Source: Parelaphostrongylus tenuis
Lineage: Eukaryota; Nematoda; Chromadorea; Rhabditida; Metastrongylidae
Length of the DNA: 64,000 nt
Assembly: GCA_019055375.1 (NCBI GenBank)
Contig: JAHQIW010000858.1
Span: forward strand, 1-64,000
Direction: 5' to 3'
Numbering within the stretch: position 1 is the stretch's first letter; every line of letters begins with the position of its first letter. The position numbers and the translations under genes were made by a program. This document shows, one piece after another, positions 48,339 to 60,040 of this stretch. Under the pieces are notes generated by a model that was not told the origin of the DNA, searched no databases, and was given only the letters and a program-made list of their open reading frames with translations.

Positions 48339-50600
48339 GTTAAGTAAGATCCAACACCCCCTCCACCTTCTCTCTCTCCGTTCATCCCTCATGCATCATT
48401 TCGGCGGCCATTATTCTCTTCAAAAGTAATTTTTCTGCAAACATGGTGCAAATTCATACTGGTAATTTATAAAGGCTGCACCATATCTCTTCTAAAGCAC
48501 TAGTCGCTTTATATTTTCTGTTACTGAGATGTACAATGAAGATAAATGTTGATTCATTCAACATGAAGTAAAAGTCAAAGCGATTTAGAATTGTCAAATG
48601 GATATCATAAAAACAGTTGGATCAGCCGTGTGAAACGGTAACTTATGCGTTTGATATATGAATTATGTACAAGATGAAGCGAAATAATGTTCTTTATTTT
48701 TGTACTTCATTGTACATCTTTGAGTGTTCCTTGTAGATTTTGAACCTTTGACTTGTTTCTTAAAAAAAAGGCTACATAACGAAATAATTAACTTAATAGC
48801 TGAATTGTTTTTTTTTGAGTTTGTGAATCACAAATTATACTCTCTTCTCGCTCAGAAATATACGTTTCTGCCAGGAATTTAATTCGATTACAGTAGGATT
48901 GACTCTAATCAGGGCATACAACTATGACTACAACTCTATGAGCAGTAATCTGCTCAGCAAAATTATTGAAATACTATCATGAAACAAATGATCAAGCACC
49001 ATTTTTTGATTATTATCCCAATATGTAGCAGCTCCACTTCTGCAGTGATCTGATTTATTCAATGTTTCTACGCAGTTGTCGTGTGATTTGTTTTATGGAC
49101 TATCGTTGCAATCTATACTCTAAAAATTATCAAAGTCGTTACAAATCTTAAACAATGATGCTTATTTGTTTCAGCTCGCAGCAATCCACTCAACAAGAAC
49201 AAAATATTGGTTTCGAGAAAGATGCCTTAATCTGAATCACATATAAAAGTGAGAATAGTGATTATACAGGTGATAGAAACAAATCCATCTGGATGTTATG
49301 CGCTTCAAGTCTCAGTTCCAATCTGATTTCACATGGCGTTTCGACCGTAGTCTTTAACAAAATCGTCATATTCGTCGTACTAGAAGATTCACTAGAAAGA
49401 AAAACTTCAAAAAACTTTCGAAGGTGGCAAATCCGATGAAAGAAGGATTTCGTGACTGAGACGTACTTGATGATGCTAAGAAATTACGCTTTCAGCTAAA
49501 AGATAACGAAGGAAACTGAATTAGAGTCGCACTGAGGTATAAGTGTTGGAGTAAAATCAGAAGTGTTAGTTTCCTTGATGTCTGGGCGTGATTCTCACCC
49601 AATCCAGCACAAGTGTTTCGTGCGAAATAAAAAAGAAAAAAAATGCTGATGATGGGTCTTGAAAAATGTTTCAAAGCTTGAAAAATGTACTCTATCATGT
49701 ACTGTAGCTTACTTCATTCAGAACTAGTAGTTTCTTTTATTTAGTGGCTATTGATGTTTACGTTCCAACGTCAGTTGTGATGTCACAGGAGATATGACTG
49801 TTAATTGCGCCAACAGGAAATGATTTTCGCTTCATTTTTGGTGTCCATAGCTCAGTAAAAACGTTTTTATAAAAAAACGGTGAAGGAATAAGGGCGTCGT
49901 TTTTCTGTCAGAGTTCAAATTGAATCGTCTCCATTAACTCATGCAATATGCTTGCAGGAATTCTATGAAAACCGTGAGACTTTCCGGCGCATATGTGAAT
50001 TGATGACGTGAATGATCGTAGTTTTTAATAAGACAAACTTTAATAAACATTGATTTGGTGTAGCAATAGAGAGATTTATGGAAGAAAAAACGGAAAAATC
50101 TCGTCTCTATTTAGTGGAACATGTTTATGGAGATTTAAAAAACAAACAAAACATAGAGAATATGCTTGTGTCAAATAGCTGTTCTAAATTATTTTTAGCA
50201 ACTACCAAAAAGGATGCAATAGCGAATGCATCATCACATTAAGACCACACTTGGATGAAGACGAAAGAAACATGACCTAGTCATTTTTGTTACTTATGGT
50301 TATGGAAGATATTCTTCAGCAATACTTGGAAAACTCTTAAGAAACTGATCGATCTTGTAAGGATAAATCAGTGAATAGCTGAATGAGTCAATGAATGACT
50401 AAGTGAATAGACAAAAAAAAATAAGATGAGCAGAATTGACATCTTGACATCTAAGACTCACAAGATCATAGAAGTCTGTTTATGTCGGGTGTGGAATTTG
50501 AATGTAACTCTGACATTCGCAAGACCTCCTCCAAGTTCATAAAAAAGTATTTTAGGCGATAAACGTGAAAAGTCAATGAGAAAAAGAGTGACTGACATGA
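48339..50600. other. AT-rich non-coding region
   Basis: No exon, RNA gene or repeat could be supported. If the start exon at 50.6 kb is real, this is receptor intron 1; otherwise it is 5' flank. Confidence 0.4.
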
Positions 50601-50626
50601 CTATGAATAAGTAGATGATTTCGTAC

Positions 50627-50647
50627 CTGAGTAAAGTTAGAATCCAT
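50627..50647 (-). CDS. Possible receptor start exon (7 codons)
   Basis: ATG followed by six codons gives MDSNFTQ, with an N-glycosylation sequon (NFT) as expected at a receptor N-terminus. The donor is TCAG|GTACGA in phase 0, which fits the exon at 45406. The 5.2 kb gap and the tiny size make this speculative, and the true start could lie elsewhere, even outside the window. Confidence 0.25.
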
Positions 50648-50654
50648 AGGGCAT

Positions 50655-50850
50655 TGTGTGTAAAGCAGATATTGTTTATTTCTTTTATAATCGTCTGACG
50701 AGCTGGATTCGTCGGCGTCAATTCCTAGTGGTGGCCTACGACTCCGCCTCCTCGTTCGTTCACGCTAGTGTAGCGCTCATTCATGAACCACGACGAGCTT
50801 CCAAAAAAGGAACAATAGTAGCGATCCAAACCATGGGCGTCAATGAAAGA
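50655..50850. other. GC-richer island next to the candidate start exon
   Basis: A patch with gtggcctacgactccgcctc and catgaaccacgacgagcttc stands out from AT-rich surroundings. It lies immediately upstream (minus-strand sense) of the possible ATG at 50647, so it could be a promoter or 5' UTR. Equally it could be an unrecognised repeat. Confidence 0.25.
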
Positions 50851-53800
50851 ACCCAATAGATAATAGTTGTCGAAGCTGTTATGCTAAAGCTGTTGTCTCA
50901 TAGAGTCAAATTGCATTCGCTGAGAGAAAAACGGAATAGTTAAGCATTTGGAGGCCTTACACGCTGTACTTTACTAAATTGCTATTATCGAGACGGTTAA
51001 AAACCCATAGAAATTGCGTCACAAAAGATCACATAGAATAGATAAATGTCCATAGTGGAGTAAACATAAGAATTTTCTACTCCTTTTTATACTAAACGTG
51101 GAAGCAAATTTTGATATGAGTAATTTTAAAAAAAGTTCCTCGACATTGAACAGAGAATCTAGAGAAAAGTTTGCATCTGGCTCATCTTGCTGATATCATA
51201 ATGTTAATTTCAGGTGAAAATCAGCGATATCCAAAATTGTAAATCTTTAGAGTTATGTGTCGTAAATTAACTTATTGCATTAAAAGCTAAAAATTTAGAA
51301 TAATACTGAAAATTATGGAGCTTCAGCATATATCTCGAATCCGAAAATGATCAGTGTGTATTTTATGATATGTCACAAAAGACAAAAATTCCATGAATCG
51401 AAAGAATAGATCTCTGGAACCAAAAAATCGTCGGAAGCTGCCTTGAATACCGCTTGATTGACGTATGTCGTCTCGCAAAGGAAGCTGTCCATACGTTTGA
51501 AAATATGGTAATTATTGTTATTGATAGTGTCAGAGGAGTTGAGCGGGTTACGCAAATTTGTGTGCTTCAACTTATTTAACTTTCGTATTGCCATTTTCCA
51601 ACATGAGAGTGAACGTCGTCATAAAGTTATGCCTTTTTTAGGCTAAATAATGAAGTCTTGTTTTCAAATAACCACACATGTAATGCTTTAATCACGATGC
51701 TCACTTTTGCTGCCATATCTTTCTTTACATCTGAACAGTTATAGAGGAGAATGTCGGAAATTGACTATCAACTGGGGACTATCACAATTCTGGAATTCGA
51801 TATGAATTCAGAAATTAGCTAAAGTATCTCCTTATTATTGAATTACTAAACTGATTTGCGTGGACTGTGTTACAAAAATTTATTTTTGATTAAAAGGGGT
51901 GTAATAATCTTACAATACTTTTGGGGCTCTCCGCAGACGATGAGTGCCAGATTCCAAGTGCCGCAACGAGTTACTGCTTACCATGGAAGTGGCTGATACT
52001 TACTTATTGGGCATTTTAACTTTCAGTGAAATTAAGAATATTGAAACTGTTCTCATTCGATACATGCAAACTTCTGTATCATTTATAAAGCTCATTATCG
52101 GACAGTGAATCCCCGTAGACGTCGTCAAAATTGATGACGTCAACGGTGGGCTTGAACTTTCTACGATTTATATTTATAAAGTTTCCCAACTCTATGCTCA
52201 AAGTTATTGTCCCAATGACGATGAATGGTTCGTTCGTCGACAAAATTGTTTCACAAAGAGGTATATCGTTTCGAGCAGCTGATGCAACATTACGTCAGCT
52301 TTTCCGTCAGATGTAAAGGTAAGTAAACGACCATCATATTGATTCACGCCGAAATTTCAGGTAAAAGACTATTTTGTGGTAAAGAAACTGATAATTTCAA
52401 TGCAGATAAAAGAAGAAGTATTAGGCATGAACAAATGAAATATGCTAGATTGAAAAGTTGTATGCTGGTATAAATATATCTGAGAGACGTCACAATGTAA
52501 AATAGGGTTTTTCATAATAAACACTACAACATAGCGCAAAAAAACTCGCTTCGTTTGATGATATTCGTCGATACAAAAACCGCTTTGAGAGCAAAAACGT
52601 TTTTTGTAATCTGTAAACTAGAGAAAGTCGTTGTTATAAACTCGCTGATGGCGGAAAAAAAGTTCTTACACAAACAAAGAAGAGAAATAGTCGTTTTACA
52701 AGGAAAACGAGCAAAAACGTCATTTGTTGACATGAAGAAAGTAATATTTCAGTTACGGATTTTTACTAAAATAACTGGACTGTGGTTATGAGAGGGCACA
52801 CTGTCAACATATGAGATATTTCCTTTTTTGAAGTCATCTCTTTCAATCCCTCTTGAAGGATTTCTGAAGCTAGCTTTTTTTTTAACGAGGGTTGAAAAGA
52901 AAGATAAGCAATGAATTTCCATAGAAATCTACCCACATTTCGCTTCATGAGCCTCTAAACCCTGTTCATTCGATTAAGAAAAAAAAAGTGAAAAACTGGA
53001 GAATCGTGATCGTATCTGTATATCCGGGACCATACTTACCTTGTTTGGCTGGAAAAAAAGGAAAAATTACTAAACTCAAAGCCAAAACAAGAAGAAAAGG
53101 CTCTAAGTATATCACTACCTACTTATTAGATTCTGTTGTCTGAGAATGAGTGATTATCGTGAATAACTCACTGTTCACTGTGTAAATAAATTTCTGAAAA
53201 ATATTTTCACATAAGAAGACGATATACAAATCACAGCAGTTCAATCTTATGAAATTTTCCGAGGTTGTCTATTTGCGAAGCGGTAGCTATGCGAAATATT
53301 TAATTGCTTTGAGCATAGAAAAATTGCTCTCAACTAAGGCAAATAGTAAACCGCAAATTAGCATGACTGACTTGGAAGCGAAAAACTACAACTGAAAAAT
53401 AAAACTCTAATGAAATTACCGTAGAGGAAAATAAGCACAGGATAGGTTCTAGATTTTATACAAGCAAAAATATCCCTTTCCCTCCTGATTGATGATTATT
53501 GTTTATCATTTTGACTAAAGAGAAGCGCCCGTCTTACCTTCGATCCCATGGTATTAGTCAGACTGAATAACAACAACTTATGTTCCAATGTAATTGTAAC
53601 GTAACTCAGAGTTCAGAAGTATTTTGCTTACGCAGATTGCAAATGATATGGTCTACAGTCAGTTACATGCGATAGATGGAAACAGATAATTTATGGATAT
53701 CGATAATAAGGAAAACTTTCATTCAAAAAAAGCACTTGGAAGCTCTTATTTTGTCTTTGCTTTTATTGCAAATTTTGTATGACTCTGCATCATGTGTATC

Positions 53801-53900
53801 AGACTGTGCAGATCTCGTTCTTTATGCATCTGATTCGCTTCCTCGTATTCACTATAAGAGATAGTCTTTAAACTTTCTTCTGTTTATAAGTCTAGGTAAA
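50851..53900. other. Intergenic region with weak exon-like signals
   Basis: At 52.13-52.32 kb all three plus frames are open. One (from ATG near 52222) ends in a strong donor AAAG|GTAAGT at 52319, giving MVRSSTKLFHKEVYRFEQ and more. On the minus strand a hydrophobic frame ends in a strong donor ACAAG|GTAAGT near 53040. Neither has a partner exon, so neither is called as a gene. Confidence 0.25.
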
Positions 53901-53914
53901 AAGGATAAAAGGAT

Positions 53915-54025
53915 AAAGCTCTAGGTGTTCATCAATCCCTGAGGGATGCGCCATGCATTCGACTTCAATTTTTAACTTCGTTTGAGGTGGTTGAATGCAT
54001 ATCTGGCCTTTACAATGACTGTGTG
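53915..54025 (-). mobile_element. SINE-A copy, 3' half only
   Basis: On the minus strand: ggccagatatgcattcaacc, then ttgaagtcgaatgcatggcg and catccctcagggattgat. The tRNA head is missing, so this is a 5'-truncated retroposon. Confidence 0.8.
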
Positions 54026-55585
54026 TGTTGTGTAAGTCTAGGTACTTTTCAATAATATCGTCTCTGTCGCATACAGATGAAACCATATCTTCCTGGAATC
54101 TTTAACTCGTGCTAGGACCTCATTTCTACGTGTGTTGTAGATAGTGAGCATGAACTAGGCAAGTTTGGTATTAATTTCCCAACCTTCATTGGATGAGAAA
54201 CTTCGGGGCCCTTGGTGGGGTTTAATTAGGGTAATGTAGTACGAAATTACAAACAAATTCACTACCGTTGCATGGAGTCTCATTTACGATGCTGCTTAAT
54301 CTACTCAAGGTAACTTAACAGAACTTCGATGTTTTTCCTCATTTTTGATATTTAATGCATAATATGTCGAGTAGGTTCCATTGCAGTGCTATTTTGGCTA
54401 GAATACTATGGGATGAATACGATACACTTTCTCCGCACATTTGGATTGAGGTTTTAGGGCTTTGGTAGATCGCAAACATCTTATAACATAGTTGTGGATC
54501 GGATAGCGGTTTGTACTGGCTCAGGGCATCGACTTCTTGCCTTAGTTTATGCTAGGGTGGCATTCTCACAGAAAAATTTGAATTGCTTGAAAAATATCCG
54601 TCATGTGTTATGCAACATCGTAGTTCGGTCAAAACAAAACTCCCTAAGGTCGGAATAAGACTATCTACACAGCTTCTAAAGATATCTCTTAGGATATTCA
54701 CATCTCTTGAAGGTCGAGATTGCATTAAGTAGCATGCAAATTTTTAGGAATTTCTTGAGCCTTAAATTAAATGAATGTCATATGCGAAGATATGAAATGA
54801 AGTCAAAGAAACGCTGAGGAGGTTCTACTAACTTTGTTAAGGTTGGCTACGTTTTGTATAAAATTTCCTGGTTTTGATATACCTTTTGTTTTTTGCTATC
54901 CGTTTGAAGCGTTCATAAGTCCATCCTGATACCATTTTGAAAAATATCTCAAAGCTGGGATGTTCAAAAAATGAGAACGGCTCCAACATCAAGGAAACCT
55001 TCAACTTACGCGTTGTTTAAAGTCCTTAAAGCTATGCAAAAGTTCAGAGCGAATGAATTTTACAATGAATTTGATAGGAACAAATTAGAGCGGCAGGAAG
55101 ATTGGTGTTTTGATTGTGGAAAAATGGTCGGCTTTTTAGAAATTGAATTCAAGTCTTTAAAAATTCTCTCCAAGTTACTTCATCAACTTAAATGATTACA
55201 ACTACAACTTTTTGCGCTTTAGCTATAACCGTAGTGGTTTTGGTAGCACAAATTTCTAGAACTCTGATACGATAAGTGATTCGAAAGCCGGTTACCACTT
55301 TACGAGATGTTTGAAAAGTGTGGTAGCAGGTGAACAAGGAGATCAATGAGCATTAGTTCAGTAAAGCAATGTTTTGTAGTCAACTTATTTGGACTTTGTA
55401 GATAGAATTCTCACTTAATCGAACAACTTGTAGTGGAGTATGTTGTTGTCGAAGACTATGTTTTTGTCATCACTGTTTGGATAAATGCGCCGCATTTTTA
55501 TAGGGTCCCATGGATTTCACGGCGGTAGTCCTTTGCGTCAACTAACAACCCGTTTCGAACGATTACGGTTGAAACGAGTGGTTTA

Positions 55586-58250
55586 ATGCCGGCTTCGACC
55601 ATCTTCGTTATCTACGCACCAACATCAGGCTATGATGAAGACGGAGTCGGAGCGCTTTATATGGACTTCAAAAGTTCCTCAAAGAAGACCTTCTCCAAGG
55701 TCATTACTGGAATTTTAACGCGTAAACTAGACCCAGGAGAACGTCTGAAGAATCTCACTACGGGATCCACGGACTAGAGTGGAATGAACACGGTGAGAGG
55801 CCATCTGAGTTAATCACCACGACCCAAACCATCCATGGTAACTTACAATTCTAGTATTTTTGCTGCTTTTTTCGCAGTGTTATGATGTTACCGTATACCT
55901 AAAAGAATTGTGTGGTGATTAAAAGCACGGCCTCAGGCGAGAACGTTCCCGGTATGGATGAAACGCCGATTCGATTCTCGCCTGAGGCCGTGTTTTTGCT
56001 CACCACTCCAGTTCTCTTAGGTAACTCACAATTCCAAAAGCCTCACTCTCAGCGTTGGACGTGGGGTCTCCCAATGGAGAGTACCATAACGAAATGGACC
56101 ACATGATAGTAAATCGAAGGTTTTGCCTGACCGACGATGCTGTTGTTCCTAAGTTCGACACGGGACCAGACCATGGTGTCCTTCGCCCAACGTTCCATGT
56201 TTCGCGGAAACGAGAGAAACCCGCCGTTCAAACGACGGAGTCCCAGAATTGCCATAAACTGGGATGCATTCAATTTATAAGTCGGCTCTTGGAAAGATAC
56301 CGCTGTCGACAGCATCGACGAAGATTACGACCGGCTCTTTGAATATCTTCACCTTGGCGCTATGAAAGCCGGGAGTCCTAGAGTCATGAAGAGGCGCTTG
56401 TCTCCGCAAACACTCGAGCTGATACGTCAACGAGAAATCACACGAGCTAGAGGCAACCGAAACCTTACGCTCGAACTTGTGAAACGCTGCAAAGAAGCGA
56501 TAAAAGAAGACCTCAGAGAAAGAAGAGCAGCAGTTATGGCAGACTCTGCAGAAGCTGAAAGAGCATTCGCAAAGCCCAGCGAGGCTTCGCCAACTATAAG
56601 ACCAAGATGATTGCACTCCGATACCCTGACGGGACACTTACAGCTTCTTATCGTTATATAAACTGAAAGAGGATGAACTTGTCGTTCCACCGGCCCTCCC
56701 TTCCGAAATCCGGCTTGCTATATCGTCGGTGAAGAACAGGACAACACCCGGTCCGGACAGGATAGACCAGAACACCTGAAGAACCTGCCGCCAGTTCTCA
56801 TCAACACCCTGGCTAGGCTGTTCACTCGCTACCTGTCAGAATGCAAGGTCCCCATTCAATGGAAAACCAGCAAGACCGTATTGTTGTTCAAAAAGGGAGA
56901 CCTTCACGACATAGGCAATTATCGCCCAATCTGCTTGCTGTCCGTTGTCTATAAACTCCTCACTCGAGTCATCCTAAACAGGATTGACTGAACACTGGAC
57001 AAAGGACAGCCATGCGAAAAGCACGGTTCCGAAAAGAATTTAGTATCATGGACCGCATCCACATGATAACAAGACTCATTGAAGTTTCACGAGAGTACAA
57101 AATACCGCTCTGCCTCACTTTCGTCGATGTGAAGAAAGCCTTTGATTCAGTGGAAACAGAAGTGATTATGGAGGCTCTGGATAATCAAGGCGTCCCTACT
57201 CGGTACATAATTATCCTTTGTGAGCTATATAAGATTTTATGACCAAAATATCTCCATTCTACAGCAATATCATCATCAACGTAAGAAGAGGGAGTTTAGC
57301 AAGGCGATACAATTTCGTCAAAATATCCACTGTCGCCCTCCAAAACTTTACGCGAACATTGGAATAGGACGAAATGAGAGTGAAAATTGGCGGTCGACGA
57401 TTGAACCATCTTCGCTTTGCTGACGATATCGTCCTCATAACACCAAACATCAGCCAAGCGGAACGAATGTTGACCGATTTTGACAGCACCTGTGGAATGT
57501 GGAAAGACTGGCCTTCAACTGAATCTAACGAAGAGAATGTTCATGAGGAACGGATGGGTTCCGAATGCCCCATTCACGCTCAACGGAACGACAATCTCCG
57601 AATGCTCCAGTTACGTCTACCTATGTGGTGGAATCAACATGATGAACGACCTAGCTCCAGAGTTGAGCAAGAGGAAACGAGCGGCTTGGGAAACGTTTGA
57701 GAGCATCGAAGATGTAGTGAAGAGGACAAAGAACATCCGACTCCGTGCCCACCTTTTCGACTCGACAATTATACCTGCCCTGACGTATGCAGCAGAAACC
57801 TGGTCGCTACGTAAGCAGGATGAAAGATCACTTGCCGTTATCGAACGCGCAGTCGAAAGGTCGATGCTAGGAGTATTCCGCATCTTGCAAATGAAAGAAA
57901 GGATCCGAAGTTCCGGCCTACGTCAACGATCGAAAATCAGAGACGCCGTTCTACACGCCAGGATATCGAAAATAAGGTGGGCCAGACACATGATGCGCTT
58001 TAACGACAATCGATGGACGAGAGCCGTCACTGACTGGATTCCTCAGGAAATCAAGCGCACTAAAGGAAGACCACTGACCCGCTGGTTCGATTTCTTCACG
58101 AAAACTATAGAAGAAAAGTATGATGCTCAGCGAATCCCTAGAGCGTGGAGGACCCACTGGGTTACTCTTGTACGTGATAGGAAAAATGGAAGTGTTGCTG
58201 ATACCCGCTGGAGTCACTTGACGACCAACGGGACGACAGGTGACACGTGA
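55586..58250 (+). pseudogene. RTE endonuclease-reverse transcriptase, many lesions
   Basis: Readable pieces in order are an endonuclease piece with FVIYAPTSGYDEDGV (55586-55777), a 168-bp insertion, and an endonuclease end with EMDHMIVNRRFCLTDDAVV (56.06-56.2 kb). Next come a linker with RRLSPQTLELIRQRE and RT motifs with NYRPICLL (56.9 kb), VDVKKAFDSV (57.1 kb) and FADD (57415-57426). The C-terminal region runs to 58.2 kb with [15 protein letters not shown]. In-frame stops and frameshifts occur near 56990, 57240, 57300 and 57490. More decayed than the 27 kb copy, hence older. Confidence 0.88.
55852..56019. mobile_element. 168-bp hairpin-bearing insertion in RTE copy 2
   Basis: The LINE sequence ggtaacttacaattc at 55837-55851 is repeated as ggtaactcacaattc at 56020-56034, and the LINE frame resumes after the second copy. 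The insert contains an 18-base inverted repeat (cacggcctcaggcgagaa / ttctcgcctgaggccgtg) around a ~38-base loop, followed by TTTTT. A gattcgattctcg string loosely resembles a tRNA B box. Likely a small non-autonomous retroposon, family unknown. Confidence 0.7.
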
Positions 58251-58269
58251 CAGGTGACAGTCCTCTGCT

Positions 58270-60040
58270 GTGATTGTTCTATCTTGCCTCACTGAACTTC
58301 CTTCTCTCGAGTAGATCCTCTATCATGGTAATCTATTGCTTCCTTATTTGCAGACACTTGTCCAATTTGTGCTTCAATTTAGAAAAGGGAGCCAAGAAAG
58401 CTAAATCCCAACATCTCGATTTCAGTAATGTAGTAAAATTCTTACACAGGTTGAGATTACAAGATGTACAAGCATCATATTTTTTACGCTCGATTTATTT
58501 CCTTGCATCCGCCGAGGATTTTTATCTTCACTGTGAATGCCGCTAAATGTTGATCAAACTGATTCTCTTTGAAGTTTTTTTTAAACATGTAAAAGGGCTC
58601 CCACATAGACTGGAGATGGTTAGCTGATTCCCAAAAAGTCCAGAGCCAAATTTCTCACTTCCAGATATTGCAAATCGTTGCTGCTAAATGACATTAACTG
58701 GTTAATGATAGTAAGTGGCAACTGTTAAAATGAGCATAGGAAGAGGAGTTCACTCGCAGCATTTGCCAACCCGTAAACTACTTCAAGCGTTAGCTATAAA
58801 AAAAATTCATCGATAGTTGCCGAAATCCGGAAGATAATGATATGTCGTGGGTGCATATAAGAAACTGAACTGCACTGCATGTCTAGAATATCATTTGCAA
58901 ATAACTGACACGAGAATGCTACATAAAAACCACTCCTTCAAAATTCTGACCACGTCATTTTCTTCAAAGTCTCAGTGACTTGAGCCGATCATACACAATC
59001 GGTCAATTCGTGATGCCCGCTCGTATAATCGACTCACGTAGAAATTATGAAGAGAAGCACACTTTGTACAAGGTAACCTCATTCGGCAAGATATTTTCAT
59101 AGACTGTTGTCTATTAACTGCCTACTCCTTGAAAGTTGTCCGGAGAAAAACAAACTATTATTGACTGGAAAATCATTGATAGAGAACGAGTTGTTTTGTG
59201 ATTTAAATCAGTGATGTTGTGATTTGGACCCGACATCAAAGTGCAATTATAGTGATGTCGCCTCACCAAAAACACGATGCTGGTCGACATAGGCGCGGGC
59301 TCAACAAGTCATCTTTTCGAAGTCGGGTCCAAATCTAAACAAAAACGCTCGCTCTGGCACTTATACCACGAATCGTGGTAGAATTGACTTGACCGGTATT
59401 TGACAAAATTTTTATAGATACAGCAGCATTCAAGCAGTAGCGAAAGTCAGGCGCAGATGTTCGAAAAATTTCATTAAAGATTGATGTGAGATAAATAGAG
59501 TATAAGAGGTGTTTTGATGCGCGCAACAGATGATCATCTAAAACAAATGAAAGGTGGAACAGGCCAGCGAACAACCGTGCCGTATAAAAAAGAGCTGTAG
59601 ACTGAGGATACTTTATTTGGGCAATGATTCATCCTATTATATTCAACTGAATGTGACTATGTAGCTTGCATCGAAAGGACGAGCAGATGTGGACAGTAGA
59701 CTAAATCAGCTCAGCTCTTGAAAATGCGAAAGTATTCACAGAAAAATACACTTTTGTATGAACTTCGTGCTATATACCCATGAACGCTAATTGACAAAGT
59801 GGAAACGTTAGGCAAAAGTTGAACCCTCCTCCACCCCCTTAACCGAAACTCTTGCTCTACTGACAATTTTTCTAGATATAGAGTATCGAAGCTGTTAACA
59901 AGCAACCGTCAACGGGTTTGGACCGGCAAGCAAATATCAGCATTAGGTCCAACTAAACTGACAGCTACTGAATATATATATATATAATATATATAAATAT
60001 ATATATATATATATGTAATACTTTTTTGTCAGCGGTAGTA
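58270..60040. other. Intergenic AT-rich DNA, nothing recognised
   Basis: Short ORFs only. No splice-consistent exons, no RNA gene. Confidence 0.4.
59971..60014. repeat. (AT)n microsatellite, interrupted
   Basis: AT dinucleotide run with small interruptions, at the left border of the long repeat copy 2. Confidence 0.95.

Larger units (their letters stand above)
55500..58260 (+). mobile_element. RTE-type LINE, copy 2, longer but decayed
   Basis: Starts within the endonuclease domain and runs to the RTE 3' end with gacaggtgacacgtgacagg. Closely related to the 26.3-27.9 kb copy over the shared part and in conventional order throughout. It lies beyond the receptor gene's 5' end. Confidence 0.9.

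Noticed and set aside
54971..55195. 74-codon plus ORF with CFDCGK
   Set aside because: A single Cys pair is not a zinc-binding motif by itself; no flanking exons were found.
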